Shown piece by piece: positions 1 to 9,483 of a stretch of 64,000 nucleotides of DNA; the stretch's first letter is position 1; every line of letters begins with the position of its first letter. Origin of the DNA: Diaminobutyricibacter sp049994905 (GTDB lineage: Bacteria > Actinomycetota > Actinomycetes > Actinomycetales > Microbacteriaceae). Below the pieces are notes generated by a model. The model made no database searches and was not told where the DNA came from. It worked only from the letters and a program-made list of their open reading frames with translations. The translations under genes and the position numbers were made by a program. The stretch is from the NCBI RefSeq assembly GCF_049994905.1, contig NZ_CP188258.1, positions 4,030,001 to 4,094,000 of the forward strand, written 5' to 3'.

Positions 1-856
1 CGGCTGCCCGCAGCTCGTCGACCTGCGCCGCGAGCTGCATGCCCCACTCCAGCGGGTGCAATGTCTTGCCGCTGAACGGTGACAGCACCAACACTCGCTC
101 GTACCCTGCTGCCAGATCGGCGTTCTCGTTGCGCAGGTAGCCACCGTCGAGGTAGCGGTTGTCCCCGATCCGGTAGGGCAGCCCGCTGGCACAGCTGGCG
201 GCGATGGCGTCGGCAAGGTCGACTCCGCTGTGTCGGTCGAACACGACCGCGTCACCGGTTCGGGCATCGACGGCCGTGATGAGTATTGTTCGTTGCGGCC
301 ATTGCTGACTGGGCAGCCGCGCTGCGACGGTGGTGCGCCACTGTGGAGACCAGGAGCCGTCGGATGCCGCATCCATTTCGAGGGCCGACGCGCCCAGTCT
401 CCGGCGCATGTCTGCCGCATCGTCAGCGGAGGCGATGATCGTGCTCAACCTCTCCAGGTGGTTCACCACGGGCCTGTTCGGAGAACGTCCCCGGTCGGAT
501 CCGATCGGGCCGGTCCGTTGTGGGGGAACCGTGTCGACGATGGCGGCATACAGTTCGGTCGGGGTTGCGCCGCCGAGCTGGGCTGCAGCCGTCGATCCGG
601 CGGATGTCCCGATGGTCAGGTCGGCCGTTGTCACGTCCAGCCCCGCATCGTAGAGGCCGGCGACGACGCCGATCAGCCACGCGTTGCCTGTTGATCCGCC
701 GCCGCCCAGGACCAGTGCTCGCTCGCCCGCAGCGCGAACCCGGCTTGGGGGGTCGATCTGCGGATCCTGACCGGACCCCGGCAGGTCGGCGCCCGTCGTC
801 GAGGTGGAGTGCGGGGGTGTGGGATGTGTAGAAGGTGTAGAAGGTGTTGTGTTCAT
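1..856 (-). CDS. patatin-like phospholipase family protein (C-terminus beyond window)
   Basis: The reading frame is open from an ATG at 856 to the window edge, so only about 285 residues are seen. After a Ser/Thr/Pro-rich N-terminus of about 40 residues it shows the patatin glycine-rich oxyanion motif GGGGSTGNAW (residues about 54-63), the nucleophile elbow GTSAGS (Ser about 88) and the Asp-Gly-Gly of the catalytic dyad (about residue 235). These define a patatin-type Ser-Asp acyl hydrolase, expected to cleave lipid acyl esters. The substrate cannot be told from sequence. A purine-rich AAAGGCGA lies 5 nt before the start. A 19-codon ORF with a strong ribosome binding site precedes it on the same strand. 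Confidence 0.88.
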   Translation of the reverse strand, partial: MNTTPSTPSTHPTPPHSTSTTGADLPGSGQDPQIDPPSRVRAAGERALVLGGGGSTGNAWLIGVVAGLYDAGLDVTTADLTIGTSAGSTAAAQLGGATPTELYAAIVDTVPPQRTGPIGSDRGRSPNRPVVNHLERLSTIIASADDAADMRRRLGASALEMDAASDGSWSPQWRTTVAARLPSQQWPQRTILITAVDARTGDAVVFDRHSGVDLADAIAASCASGLPYRIGDNRYLDGGYLRNENADLAAGYERVLVLSPFSGKTLHPLEWGMQLAAQVDELRAA

Positions 857-902
857 GGGAGTCGCCTTTCGCGAATTGCCTGTGGGGCGCTCCCGGCGGC
901 GA

Positions 903-962
903 CTAGCTCAGTCGCGCGATCGTGGATTGCAGGGGAGCACCCAATACGGATACTGCGTTCAT
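903..962 (-). CDS. possible 19-residue leader peptide upstream of the patatin gene
   Basis: The minus strand carries a consensus Shine-Dalgarno AGGAGGTGAG placed 5 nt before an ATG. It opens MNAVSVLGAPLQSTIARLS and then stops (TAG at 905-903). The stop is 46 nt before the patatin start, so the two would be cotranscribed. The site is far stronger than the one before the patatin gene, which is the main reason to believe in translation. I recognise no amino-acid run of the kind found in attenuators, so its role is unknown. It could be a translated leader or a small protein. Confidence 0.4.
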   Translation of the reverse strand: MNAVSVLGAPLQSTIARLS

Positions 963-1124
963 GGGTCTCACCTCCTGCCGACGGGTCACGATCGCTTAGA
1001 CGTTAGCACGGCGGCGACGCGTCGCGTAGTCGAAATTGCCGGTGCCCTGCCGCTGTCGACCGCGTGACCGCTGCCGAACCCCTCATCCGCGAGCGTCGGG
1101 GTCACCTGACGTCGATGGCCGCCG

Positions 1125-2789
1125 TCATGGTGGTGCGCTTTCGGGGATGCGGACGCGTCCGCCCCGGCGGGGTGTGCGGGTGGGGTCGTGGTGTGCCGGT
1201 GGGGTGAACCAGGGGGTGTTGTCGCGGACGTTGATTTCCCAGCCGTCGTCGTGGACCCGGTGGTGATGGTTGGAGCAGAGCAGGATGCCATTGTTCAGGT
1301 CGGTCGGGCCGACGTCGCGGTCCCACCAGCGGATGTGATGCGCCTGGGTGTAGGCGGGTGGATGCGGGCAGCCGGTCCAGGCGCAGCCGCCGTCGCGTTC
1401 GGCGAGGGCGTGTTTCTGGGCGGGGCTGAACAGGCGTTTGCTGCGGCCGAGGTCGAGGACTTCACTACCGCGACCCAGCACCAGGGGGATGAGGTTGGCG
1501 TCGGCGGCGAGACGGCGGGCGGTTCCGGCAGATACCGGAGTCGGGATCTCGTCGATCTCCGCCGCACCGGCCCCGGCACGCAGGTCGGCCAGGCTGACGC
1601 GCACGATCATCGTCACCGGCGGGGTGGTGAGACCGGTTGTGCAGCCGGCCCGGTGGCGGAAGACCTCGACGGCGCAATCCGACCGGATCTGCGCCAGACT
1701 GCGCGACTCGGGAATGTCGGTGTCGGGCGCCGTCTCACCCTCAGAAGCTTCGGGTTCGGAACTTTCCCGGAAACACACCCCGGCACTGGGCGTCTGCTTC
1801 TGGTCCCCGGTCGTGCGGTAGTCCTGGCTGACGTATGCGGTGATCTGGGGAACCACGTGCCCGGCGGACTCGGGGTCGAGGTACCAGTTGATGTGGGCCA
1901 TTCCGTCGCGGGTGGTGGTGATCGTCAGCGACCGGCGCCGACGCAGCATCTGTTCGCGGGGTTCGGTGCCGTCCTGGTCCAGCCGGTCCCGCACCTGCAC
2001 CGCGAGTTTGCGCACCTGCTCCACCGTTAACCCCGGTGCGTGGTCCACCAGCGCGCGCTCACCCATCGCACGCTGCTCGAGCGTGCAGCCGGGACCGGCC
2101 TTCGCCAGCTCCCGGACGATCACCGCGGCCTGCTCCACGGACACCCGCGGCCCGACCGATGCGATGGGATCTGCTGCGCCAATTGCAGTAGAACCCTCTG
2201 CATCGCCGTCGGCGCTGGCGTCGGCTGTCGAGTGGCCGCCCGTCGGATGGCCCAACAATGCTGTGGCCAGATCGGGAAACTCCGCCGGCAACTCCTCGCC
2301 GTGCAGGCTGTGACGTGGTGCAGTCGCCCTCGCTACCGCACAGAGCTGCCGTGCGGCCGGCAAGCTGGTTCGCCACAGCTCCGCCAGCAGCGAGCCGATG
2401 TCACTGTGCCCGGCCGCCCGCACCGGATCTGTCTCCGGGTCGACACTACGAGCCCGGTCGAGCGCCGCGATCCACCGCAACGTTGCGGCGTCGAACGCTG
2501 CGCGAACAGCACCGAGAGCGGCCAGTGCCTGCACGAGTTGCTGCGCTTCAGTCAATGCGGGCGATCCCGCTCCGCTGTCGGCGCAGACTCCCCAATCCGC
2601 GTCGGCCCCTGCTCTCGCGTCCGGGTCTGGGGCCAGCGCATTCGCATCCGCCACGGCACCCGCAGCCGCAGCCGCACCCGCATCCGAACCCGCACTCGCG
2701 TTCACCGCGCTCGCGTTCGCTTCGACAGCACGCAGCCCCTCGAGCGCGGCAATGATCGCGTCAAGATCGTGGGTGCGGGGGAAGGTCAT
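1125..2789 (-). CDS. DUF222 / HNH endonuclease domain protein (13E12-repeat type)
   Basis: About 554 residues. The N-terminal two thirds is the DUF222 region typical of actinobacterial 13E12-like proteins, with an Ala/Asp-rich low-complexity stretch near residues 20-70. The C-terminus carries an HNH nuclease fold: Cys-rich GGCAWTGCPHP, then AHHIRWW, then LCSNHHHRVHD, which supply the metal-binding and catalytic histidines. Such proteins occur in many diverged copies in actinobacteria; the biological role is not established. I take the ATG at 2789 because TAGGTT lies 5 nt before it, like the leaderless promoters elsewhere here. An in-frame ATG at 2837 would add 16 residues. No neighbour suggests a function. 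Confidence 0.85.
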   Translation of the reverse strand: MTFPRTHDLDAIIAALEGLRAVEANASAVNASAGSDAGAAAAAGAVADANALAPDPDARAGADADWGVCADSGAGSPALTEAQQLVQALAALGAVRAAFDAATLRWIAALDRARSVDPETDPVRAAGHSDIGSLLAELWRTSLPAARQLCAVARATAPRHSLHGEELPAEFPDLATALLGHPTGGHSTADASADGDAEGSTAIGAADPIASVGPRVSVEQAAVIVRELAKAGPGCTLEQRAMGERALVDHAPGLTVEQVRKLAVQVRDRLDQDGTEPREQMLRRRRSLTITTTRDGMAHINWYLDPESAGHVVPQITAYVSQDYRTTGDQKQTPSAGVCFRESSEPEASEGETAPDTDIPESRSLAQIRSDCAVEVFRHRAGCTTGLTTPPVTMIVRVSLADLRAGAGAAEIDEIPTPVSAGTARRLAADANLIPLVLGRGSEVLDLGRSKRLFSPAQKHALAERDGGCAWTGCPHPPAYTQAHHIRWWDRDVGPTDLNNGILLCSNHHHRVHDDGWEINVRDNTPWFTPPAHHDPTRTPRRGGRVRIPESAPP

Positions 2790-2837
2790 GATCCAACCTA
2801 ACCAGAGCCCCCGACAATCGGTCGAGGTTATAAACAT

Positions 2838-3143
2838 CCTCTGATCAGGAATTTACCTGTGGATAGATTTCAAAATGAGCAGCCTGTGGAGGACTGGACG
2901 AAACCCCCGATCACGCTTGATTCGGCGCGTCTCGTCGACGTGCGACAGCCAATACCGCACGCCAATGACGACGCAGTCGACCGTCGGCCGGTGGCTCGAG
3001 AAGTCGCCGAATCTCGCTGCAAAGGCGCTCGCGCCTCCTCCTGCACCGCTACCGCCGCATGCCTCGGATTACGCACGATTGCCCACGACTGGCCCGCGCG
3101 CAGACACCTGCGTGCGGGCCGGTGATCGCGGCTCAGCGATGGC
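2838..3143. other. intergenic stretch without a supported gene
   Basis: About 300 bp between the DUF222/HNH start and the 3' end of the epoxide-hydrolase gene. Short open frames exist on both strands but none has a ribosome binding site or a recognisable product. I see no clear hairpin or repeat. It presumably holds the promoter of the DUF222 gene. Confidence 0.5.
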
Positions 3144-4283
3144 TCACCGCAGCGCGCCGAAGAATTCCCTCAGGTCGCCCGTGAGCACATCGGGAACCTC
3201 TGCAGCCGCCCAGTGCCCGCCTGCGTCGAACTCGCTCCAGTGGACGATGTTCGAGTTGTCGCGTTCGGCCCACGGACGGATCGTGCGGAAGTCGTCCGCG
3301 AACACGGCGACGCCCGTCGGGGCGTGGTTGACCGCCGGCACCGCGCCGGAGCGCGCCTCCTCAAAGTACGAACGCGCGGCCGACGCACTCGTGTTGGTGA
3401 ACCAGTAGATCGAGACCGTCGTGAGGATCTGGTCTTTGCTGAGCAGGCTGCCGTCGCCGAACGCGACGAGGAGCTCGCTCCACGCCAGCTGCGCGGCAGG
3501 CGAGTCGCTCAGCCCGAACGAGAGGGATTGCGGCCGGCTCGACATCGCCGCCGAGAAACCCGCACGCTCCTGGAACGTACCGAGGAAGGCGAGCCCGGCC
3601 TGGTCCTTCTCGCTGAGGTTATCGAACTCGGCGGGGTCGCCCGACGGGAACGAGAACAGTTGCAGCACGTGGGTGCCGACCAGCCCATCCGGATTCAGAA
3701 GCCCGAGTTCCCGCCCGACCTGCGCGCCGCCGTCGGTGCCGTGAGCGCCGTAGCGGTCGTAGCCGAGTCGCTTCATGAGCGTGTCCCAGGTCTGTGCGAT
3801 GCGGGCCATCGTCCAGCCGCGCTCGTGGGTCTGGCCACTGAAACCGAAGCCGGGCATCGACGGGATGACGACAGTGAACGCATCCTCTGCCTTGCCGCCG
3901 TAGGCGACCGGGTCGGTGAGCGGACCGATCATGTCCAGGTAGTCGGCGAACGAGCTCGGCCAGCCGTGCGTGAGGATGAGCGGCAATGCGTTCGGCTCCG
4001 GCGAGACGACGTGGATGAAATGAATCGTCTGGCCGTCGATCTCGGTCGTGAACTGGGGGAACCCGTTGATGCGCTCCTCCTGCGCCCGCCAGTCGTACTC
4101 GTGCTGCCAGTAGTCGACGAACTCCTTGACGAAGCTGACGGGTGCGCCGTACACCCAGTCGTCGCCGGGAGCTTCGAGCGGGTAGCGGGTGTGTGCAAGG
4201 CGGTACTGGAGGTCATCGAGGTCGGCCTGCGGCACGTCGATGGTGAAGGGGCGGATGGCGGTGATGGTGTCGGTGTTTGTCAT
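3144..4283 (-). CDS. epoxide hydrolase family protein (alpha/beta-hydrolase with EHN domain)
   Basis: 379 residues, the usual length for EHN-type epoxide hydrolases. Residues about 8-115 are the N-terminal EHN cap region. The alpha/beta-hydrolase core follows, with the oxyanion motif HGWP (106-109), PGFGFSG (about 144-150), the nucleophile elbow GTDGGAQ (Asp184) and a late GGHW that supplies the catalytic His (about 357). An Asp nucleophile fits epoxide hydrolysis rather than esterase activity. The true substrate is unknown. TAGCGT sits exactly 6 nt before the ATG, so the mRNA is probably leaderless. The divergent WYL regulator starts 62 bp away and is the likely controller. Confidence 0.88.
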   Translation of the reverse strand: MTNTDTITAIRPFTIDVPQADLDDLQYRLAHTRYPLEAPGDDWVYGAPVSFVKEFVDYWQHEYDWRAQEERINGFPQFTTEIDGQTIHFIHVVSPEPNALPLILTHGWPSSFADYLDMIGPLTDPVAYGGKAEDAFTVVIPSMPGFGFSGQTHERGWTMARIAQTWDTLMKRLGYDRYGAHGTDGGAQVGRELGLLNPDGLVGTHVLQLFSFPSGDPAEFDNLSEKDQAGLAFLGTFQERAGFSAAMSSRPQSLSFGLSDSPAAQLAWSELLVAFGDGSLLSKDQILTTVSIYWFTNTSASAARSYFEEARSGAVPAVNHAPTGVAVFADDFRTIRPWAERDNSNIVHWSEFDAGGHWAAAEVPDVLTGDLREFFGALR

Positions 4284-4345
4284 AACTGCACGCTATGAGG
4301 AGATGCGGAACGGTTCTTTCCTCAATTCCGTGGCATTCTGAAGAA

Positions 4346-5302
4346 ATGCTGCAGACGTCATCCCGGTTGCTCACGCTGCTGTCACTGCTGCAATCGCGGC
4401 CCTCCTGGGGCGGCCCGGAGCTGAGCGAACGTCTCGGCGTCGGCGCCCGGACCGTGCGCAACGACATCGACCGGCTGCGGGAGCTCGGGTACCCCATCGA
4501 GGCGACGCGCGGACCGGCCGGCGGCTATCGGCTCGGAGCCGGCGCCGACCTGCCGCCGCTCCTCTTCGACGACGACGAAGCGGTCGCCATCGCGGTCGGA
4601 CTCACCGTCACCTCCTCCGGATCGATCGAAGGCATCGAGGAGAGTTCGAGGCGCGCTCTCACCAAGATGGAGCAGGTGCTCCCCTCGCGCCTGCGTGCGC
4701 AGGTGACGGCGTTGAGGGATGCGACGGAGACCGTACAACGCGACGCGGCCGGCGTCGAACCGGAAGCACCCGTGCCGGCGACCGTGCTCGCCGCTGTCGC
4801 ATCCGCGGTTCGGGATGCCCACTGGCTGCGTTTCGACTACTCGGGAAGCGCACGGCTGGTGGAGCCCTACCGGCTCGTCAACTGGAACCGCCGCTGGTAC
4901 CTGGCGGCGTGGGACCTGCACGACGAGCGCTGGTCGACCTTTCGTGTCGACAACATCCAGCCGAAACCGCCGACATACCGGCCGTTCGAACAGCGACCGT
5001 TTCCCGACGGCGGCCTGGTCGGGTTCGTGCAGCGCGACGTTGCAGCGGCCGGCTGGAAAGTGACGGCCCGCATCACCGTCTTCGCTCCGGCGGACGACGT
5101 CGTCGCGCGCATCAACCCGGCCGTCGGCGTCGTGGAAGTGGTCGACGACGACACCTCAGTACTGATCACCGGGGCCGACATGTACGAGACCATCGCGCTC
5201 TACATCGGGCTGCTCGGGCGCGACTTCCACGTCAGTGAGCCGGCCGAGCTCGTCGCGCACCTGCGGGCGCTCGGCGAACGGTACGCACGGGCTGTCTCCT
5301 AG
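4346..5302 (+). CDS. HTH/WYL-domain transcriptional regulator
   Basis: 318 residues from the ATG at 4346. The N-terminus is a winged helix with the pattern LSERLGVGARTVRNDIDRL (about residues 27-45). The middle and C-terminus form a WYL ligand-sensing domain, including RWYLAAWDL and the late beta-rich WCX extension. WYL regulators sense small ligands or nucleic acid and control adjacent genes. This one is divergent from the epoxide hydrolase and probably regulates it. The longer frame opening at 4295 lacks a ribosome binding site. CATTCT lies 6 nt before ATG 4346, the spacing seen at other leaderless starts in this window. Confidence 0.85.
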   Translation: MLQTSSRLLTLLSLLQSRPSWGGPELSERLGVGARTVRNDIDRLRELGYPIEATRGPAGGYRLGAGADLPPLLFDDDEAVAIAVGLTVTSSGSIEGIEESSRRALTKMEQVLPSRLRAQVTALRDATETVQRDAAGVEPEAPVPATVLAAVASAVRDAHWLRFDYSGSARLVEPYRLVNWNRRWYLAAWDLHDERWSTFRVDNIQPKPPTYRPFEQRPFPDGGLVGFVQRDVAAAGWKVTARITVFAPADDVVARINPAVGVVEVVDDDTSVLITGADMYETIALYIGLLGRDFHVSEPAELVAHLRALGERYARAVS

Positions 5303-5320
5303 CACGCGACGTTCCGGAAA

Positions 5321-5366
5321 AACAGCAGCGGGTCGTCCCTTCGCACGAAGTCGATCCGCTGCTGTT
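5321..5366. terminator. bidirectional hairpin terminator between convergent genes
   Basis: A perfect 11-bp inverted repeat, AACAGCAGCGG (5321-5331) and CCGCTGCTGTT (5356-5366), separated by 24 nt. It lies between the WYL regulator stop and the 3' end of the convergent DHFR-like gene. There is no T-run, as is common in high-GC actinobacteria. Confidence 0.55.
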
Positions 5367-5456
5367 GGCATCACGCTATGTCCGTCTCGCAGTCCCGGCC
5401 TCGTCGGAGCGGACAAGATGCAGGCCGCCGGTTCGGGCACTGCACCAAGCCGACGC

Positions 5457-6011
5457 TCAGCGGACCACGTCGTAGACGAGCTTGACCATACCGTTGGAAT
5501 AGGTCTCCTGCTCCACGACCTTCAGGTTCGTGGTGGCTTCTCCGCCGCCGAACAGCCGCTTGCCGTCACCGAGCAGGAGCGGGAAGACCAGCAGGTGATA
5601 GCGGTCGACGAGCCCGGCATCCGCCAGTCCCTGCGCGAGGGTGGCGCTGCCGTGCACGATGATGTTGCCGCCATCGGATTCTTTGAGGCGCGCAACGTCA
5701 TCCAGCGAGTGGATGACGGAGGTGTTGTTCCATTCGGGATCGGTGAGCGTGTTCGAGACCACGTATTTGGGCATCGCGTTGTACTCGGCGAACTCGGCCA
5801 TCGTCGGCCAGATCGGCGCGAACTCGTCGTAGCTGACGCGCCCCATCAGCATGGCTCCGGCCTCGACCTGCTCCCGGCCCTTGATCTCGTAGGCCTCGGC
5901 GACGAACGGCACGGCCGTGAACGTCCACCCGGCACGCGGATGACCTCCCCCGCCTGGCGAGTCGATGACTCCGTCGACGGTGATGAATTCGGTGACGATC
6001 AGTGTGCGCAT
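5457..6011 (-). CDS. dihydrofolate reductase family protein (RibD C-terminal-like)
   Basis: 184 residues, typical for stand-alone RibD_C/DHFR-like proteins. It opens with the family pattern RTLIVTEFITVDGVIDSPGG. It contains GAMLMGRVSYDEF (about residues 52-64) and IIVHGSATLAQGLADAG (about 117-133), the NADPH-binding core of this group. Members are predicted NADPH-dependent reductases; few have known substrates and they do not replace folA. The gene stands alone, convergent with the WYL regulator. No clear ribosome binding site beyond GGAAAGG about 8 nt before the ATG. Confidence 0.85.
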   Translation of the reverse strand: MRTLIVTEFITVDGVIDSPGGGGHPRAGWTFTAVPFVAEAYEIKGREQVEAGAMLMGRVSYDEFAPIWPTMAEFAEYNAMPKYVVSNTLTDPEWNNTSVIHSLDDVARLKESDGGNIIVHGSATLAQGLADAGLVDRYHLLVFPLLLGDGKRLFGGGEATTNLKVVEQETYSNGMVKLVYDVVR

Positions 6012-6109
6012 GCGAACGACCTTTCCTTACGACGATTCTGTCTCACCACTACGTCGAACGGGATGGCCTGATTTCGACATGCGCGCCCCAACCGGCGGCC
6101 ACGCCCACG

Positions 6110-8278
6110 TCACCGCACCCGGATGCTCAGCTCCTGCGCTCCGTCGACGCCGGCCGGGCTGCATGGTGCGGCGACGATCGCCCACGAACCCGGGCGACGC
6201 GACCAGCTTCGCGTGCCGGGGTCGCGTTCGCGCACAGGGGTGAGGTCGAGGCTGACGTCGACGATCGTCTCGGCCCCGGCGTCGAGCTCGACGCGCCGGA
6301 ATCCGACGAGCTGGGGCACCGGCCGCGCCGCCTGGGTGTCGACGGCATAGACCTGCACGACGGTCGACCCCGCACGCTCCCCTGTGTTGTGCACGCTCAC
6401 GCGGGCGGTGCCGGTGGTCTCCGTCGCCTCATGGTCGAGGAGCTCCTGCTCGAAAGTCGTGTAGCCGAGCCCGAACCCGAACGGGAAAGCCGCGGCATTG
6501 CCGTCGCGGTCGAGCTTGCGCTGGCCCCACCACGCGTCGTAGACGACTGAGCTCGCCTCCGCTTCGAATTCGGGCAGGTGCGCCGCATCCGTGGGGATGG
6601 CGACCGGCAGCCGGCCACCCGGCTCGACTGCGCCGGTGAGCACGTCGGCGAGTGCGCGGCCGCCTTCCATACCGGGATACCAGGCGTGCAGGATGGCCGG
6701 GACCTTCGCACGCCAGGCCTCGACGATGATGGCACTCCCGCCGATCAGCACGACCGCGGTGCGTGGGTTCGCTGCCGCGATGGCGGCGATCAGGGTCTCG
6801 TCTTCGGGGTGCAGGGTGAGGATCTCGCGGTCGCCTCCACGCCCGAACTGGCTTCGCATCGTCGCGAACTTGCCCATCAGCCAGGTGAACGGCCTGAAGT
6901 TGAACGGAAACCCGAGCACGGCGAGGTCGATGTCTTCGTTCACGACACGTTCGCCCTCGTCGTCGTAGTTCATCCCGACGACGACGAGCACGGCATCCGC
7001 CTGCGCTGCTGCCGCGACGGCCTCGTCGACGTCCGAGCCGTCCACGTGCAACAGCTCGACATCGGGAAGCGCTTCGCGTAACCCCTCGATCGGAGGGCTG
7101 GTGCTCGGGGGGTGCACCAGCGACGATCCGTGGTCTCCCAGGTTGGCCTGGTCGGCCAGCCCTCCGATCACCGCAAGCCGCGTGATGGACGGCGCGAGCG
7201 GCAGCACCGGCGCCCCGTCGACGGGGTCGTTCTTGAGCAGCACCATCCCCCGCGCGGCGGCCCGGCGTGCGAGCTCACGGTGCGATGCGCCGGCGAGCAC
7301 GTCGACCGAAGGCTCGGTCGCATTTCGCGTCGCGACGTGTTCGAGTGTGGTGCGCAGGATGCGGCGGGCCGAACGGATGACGGTCTCGCGAGACAGACGG
7401 CCATCCTTGAGCGCAGGCGGGAGTTCCCTCGCCCGCCGCAGCCGCAGAGGCATCTCGACATCCATGCCCGCTTCGAGGCTCGCGACACCGTCGTGGGTGC
7501 CGAACATCCAATCGCTCGTGACGAAACCCTGGAAGCCCCACTCGTCGCGAAGCACGTCGGTGAGCAGAACCGGGTTCACATCCATGAATGCGCCGTTGAC
7601 CGAGTTGTAGGCGCTCATGACCGAGTCGACCCCCGCATCCACGACCGCTTTGAAATGCGGGAGGTACACCTCGTGCAGCGCATGGTCGTCGACGGTCACA
7701 TCGACCGTGAAACGCGCATTCTCCATCGAGTTGAGAGCGAAATGCTTGACGCACGCCATGACGTTCGGGCGCAGCCCGTTGGTCAGCGCGACGCCCATCC
7801 GCCCCGTCAGCACGGGGTCTTCGCCGTAGCATTCCTGGGCGCGGCCCCAGGCCGGGTGCCGAAGGAGGTTGATGCAGACCGCGCCCGAGTAGTTGGCGCC
7901 CTGGGCGCGGGACTCGAGGCCGATGGCCGTGCCGATCTCCTGCTCGAGATCGGGATCCCAGCTCGCGGCGCGCGCGATCGTGACAGGGAACGCGGTCGAC
8001 GGTCCGATGACGACGCCGCGCGGGCCGTCACTGAAACGCACGCCAGGGATGCCGAGCCGCGCGACGGCTCCGCCGACGACCGGACCGGACTTGATCATTG
8101 CGGGGATCCGCACCATCCCGAGCGTTCCGGTGTCACCGTCGAGCAGTCCGAGGAGCTCACTCTCGGACAGCTCGGCGATGAGGAGGTCGGCCGCTTCGAT
8201 CGCTGTGAGGTCGCCATCGCGTATGCGCCGGACGCACCCGTCGAAGGTGATGGTGGCGGTGGTGGTGGTGTCGCGCAT
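6110..8278 (-). CDS. glycoside hydrolase family 3 (beta-glucosidase type)
   Basis: 722 residues from the ATG at 8278, chosen because AGGAAGG precedes it by 9 nt; an in-frame ATG at 8347 has no such site. The N-terminal TIM barrel has KHFALNSME (178-186) and the catalytic nucleophile in TSDWMFG (Asp256). The alpha/beta C-domain includes GLADQANLGDHGSS, and a fibronectin-III-like domain closes the protein (VSVHNTGERAGSTVVQVY). No signal peptide, so a cytoplasmic exo-beta-glycosidase acting on imported oligosaccharides is likely. The substrate (gluco-, xylo- or other beta-linked) cannot be fixed by eye. An imperfect direct repeat TTCCTCACGACGGCCC lies just upstream (8289-8320). Confidence 0.92.
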   Translation of the reverse strand: MRDTTTTATITFDGCVRRIRDGDLTAIEAADLLIAELSESELLGLLDGDTGTLGMVRIPAMIKSGPVVGGAVARLGIPGVRFSDGPRGVVIGPSTAFPVTIARAASWDPDLEQEIGTAIGLESRAQGANYSGAVCINLLRHPAWGRAQECYGEDPVLTGRMGVALTNGLRPNVMACVKHFALNSMENARFTVDVTVDDHALHEVYLPHFKAVVDAGVDSVMSAYNSVNGAFMDVNPVLLTDVLRDEWGFQGFVTSDWMFGTHDGVASLEAGMDVEMPLRLRRARELPPALKDGRLSRETVIRSARRILRTTLEHVATRNATEPSVDVLAGASHRELARRAAARGMVLLKNDPVDGAPVLPLAPSITRLAVIGGLADQANLGDHGSSLVHPPSTSPPIEGLREALPDVELLHVDGSDVDEAVAAAAQADAVLVVVGMNYDDEGERVVNEDIDLAVLGFPFNFRPFTWLMGKFATMRSQFGRGGDREILTLHPEDETLIAAIAAANPRTAVVLIGGSAIIVEAWRAKVPAILHAWYPGMEGGRALADVLTGAVEPGGRLPVAIPTDAAHLPEFEAEASSVVYDAWWGQRKLDRDGNAAAFPFGFGLGYTTFEQELLDHEATETTGTARVSVHNTGERAGSTVVQVYAVDTQAARPVPQLVGFRRVELDAGAETIVDVSLDLTPVRERDPGTRSWSRRPGSWAIVAAPCSPAGVDGAQELSIRVR

Positions 8279-8431
8279 CGCGTCAACCTTCCTCACGACG
8301 GCCCCTTCCTCACGACGGCCCGCATCCTGGCGCGCAGGAGCCGGCACACCTACAGCCTGTACCCTGCGGGGCCGTCGTGGGGAATGCGTTTGCGCGGGTC
8401 GCCGGCGAGCGCTCCGAGGTGCGGGCCGGGC

Positions 8432-9442
8432 TCAGGCCTCGCGGGTGGCCGGCGAGCGCTCCGAGGTGCGGGAGGTGTCGCGCTCGACCACGTCGCCGAG
8501 CACCTCGTCGATACGAGCCAGGAGCTCGTCCGGGATGGTGACGCCCGACGCCTTCACGTTCTCCACGACCTGCTCCGGCCGGGAAGCCCCGATGATCGCG
8601 GTCGCCACGTTGTCGTTCTGCAGCACCCAGGCGACGGCGAGCTGGGCGAGGGTGAGGTCGAGTTCGCGTGCGATCGGCGCGAGGTTCTGCACGCGGGTGA
8701 GCACGTCATCCGTCAGGAAGCGCTTGACCGCGCCGGCGCCGCCGCGCTCGTCGGTGGCGCGACTGCCCTCAGGATGCGGCTGGCCGGGCAGGTACTTTCC
8801 GGTGAGCACGCCCTGCGCGACCGGCGACCAGACGATCTGGGAGATGCCGAGCTCCTGCGAGGTCGGCACGATCTCGCCCTCGATGACCCGCCACAGCGCG
8901 GAGTATTCGGGCTGGTTCGAGATGAGCTGGATGTTCAACTCCTTGGCGAGCGCAGCACCGGCGCGCAGCTGCTCGGACGTCCACTCACTCACCCCGATGT
9001 AGAGCGCCTTGCCCTGGCGCACGATGTCGGCGAAAGCCTGCATCGTCTCCTCGAGCGGCGTCTCGTAGTCGAAGCGGTGCGCCTGGTAGAGGTCGACGTA
9101 GTCGGTCTGCAGGCGGCCCAGCGATCCGTCGATCGATTCGAGGATGTGCTTGCGCGACAGCCCGACATCGTTGTGGCCTTTTGGGCCGGTGGGGCCGAAC
9201 ACTTTGGTGAAGATCTCGAGCGACTGACGGCGCTCGCCCTTCAGCGCGGCGCCGAGCACGGTCTCAGCGGCCGTGTTCGCGTAGACGTCGGCGGTGTCGA
9301 ACGTGGAGATGCCGGCATCCAGTGCGGCTCGAACACACGCGGTCGCGGTGTCGTTCTCGATCTGCGAGCCGTGCGTCAGCCAGTTTCCGTACGTGATCTC
9401 CGAAATCTTGAATCCGGACCGGCCCAAATACCTGAACTGCAT
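8432..9442 (-). CDS. aldo/keto reductase (Kv-beta/YghZ-like)
   Basis: 336 residues with the aldo-keto reductase tetrad visible: Asp49 and Tyr54 in STFDTADVY, Lys80 in FTKVFGP and His122 in LYQAHRFD. The C-terminus carries the NADPH-binding IIGASRPEQVVENV. It is expected to reduce aldehydes or sugar-derived carbonyls with NADPH. The start has GAGAGGAA 6 nt upstream. A promoter-like TTGGAT-18 bp-TAGCAT lies about 42 bp before the start codon. It follows the GH3 gene on the same strand but is separated from it by about 150 bp. Confidence 0.9.
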   Translation of the reverse strand: MQFRYLGRSGFKISEITYGNWLTHGSQIENDTATACVRAALDAGISTFDTADVYANTAAETVLGAALKGERRQSLEIFTKVFGPTGPKGHNDVGLSRKHILESIDGSLGRLQTDYVDLYQAHRFDYETPLEETMQAFADIVRQGKALYIGVSEWTSEQLRAGAALAKELNIQLISNQPEYSALWRVIEGEIVPTSQELGISQIVWSPVAQGVLTGKYLPGQPHPEGSRATDERGGAGAVKRFLTDDVLTRVQNLAPIARELDLTLAQLAVAWVLQNDNVATAIIGASRPEQVVENVKASGVTIPDELLARIDEVLGDVVERDTSRTSERSPATREA

Positions 9443-9483
9443 TGCGTTCCTCTCGAGTGGAGCATCCTGACATCCCCTCTTCG

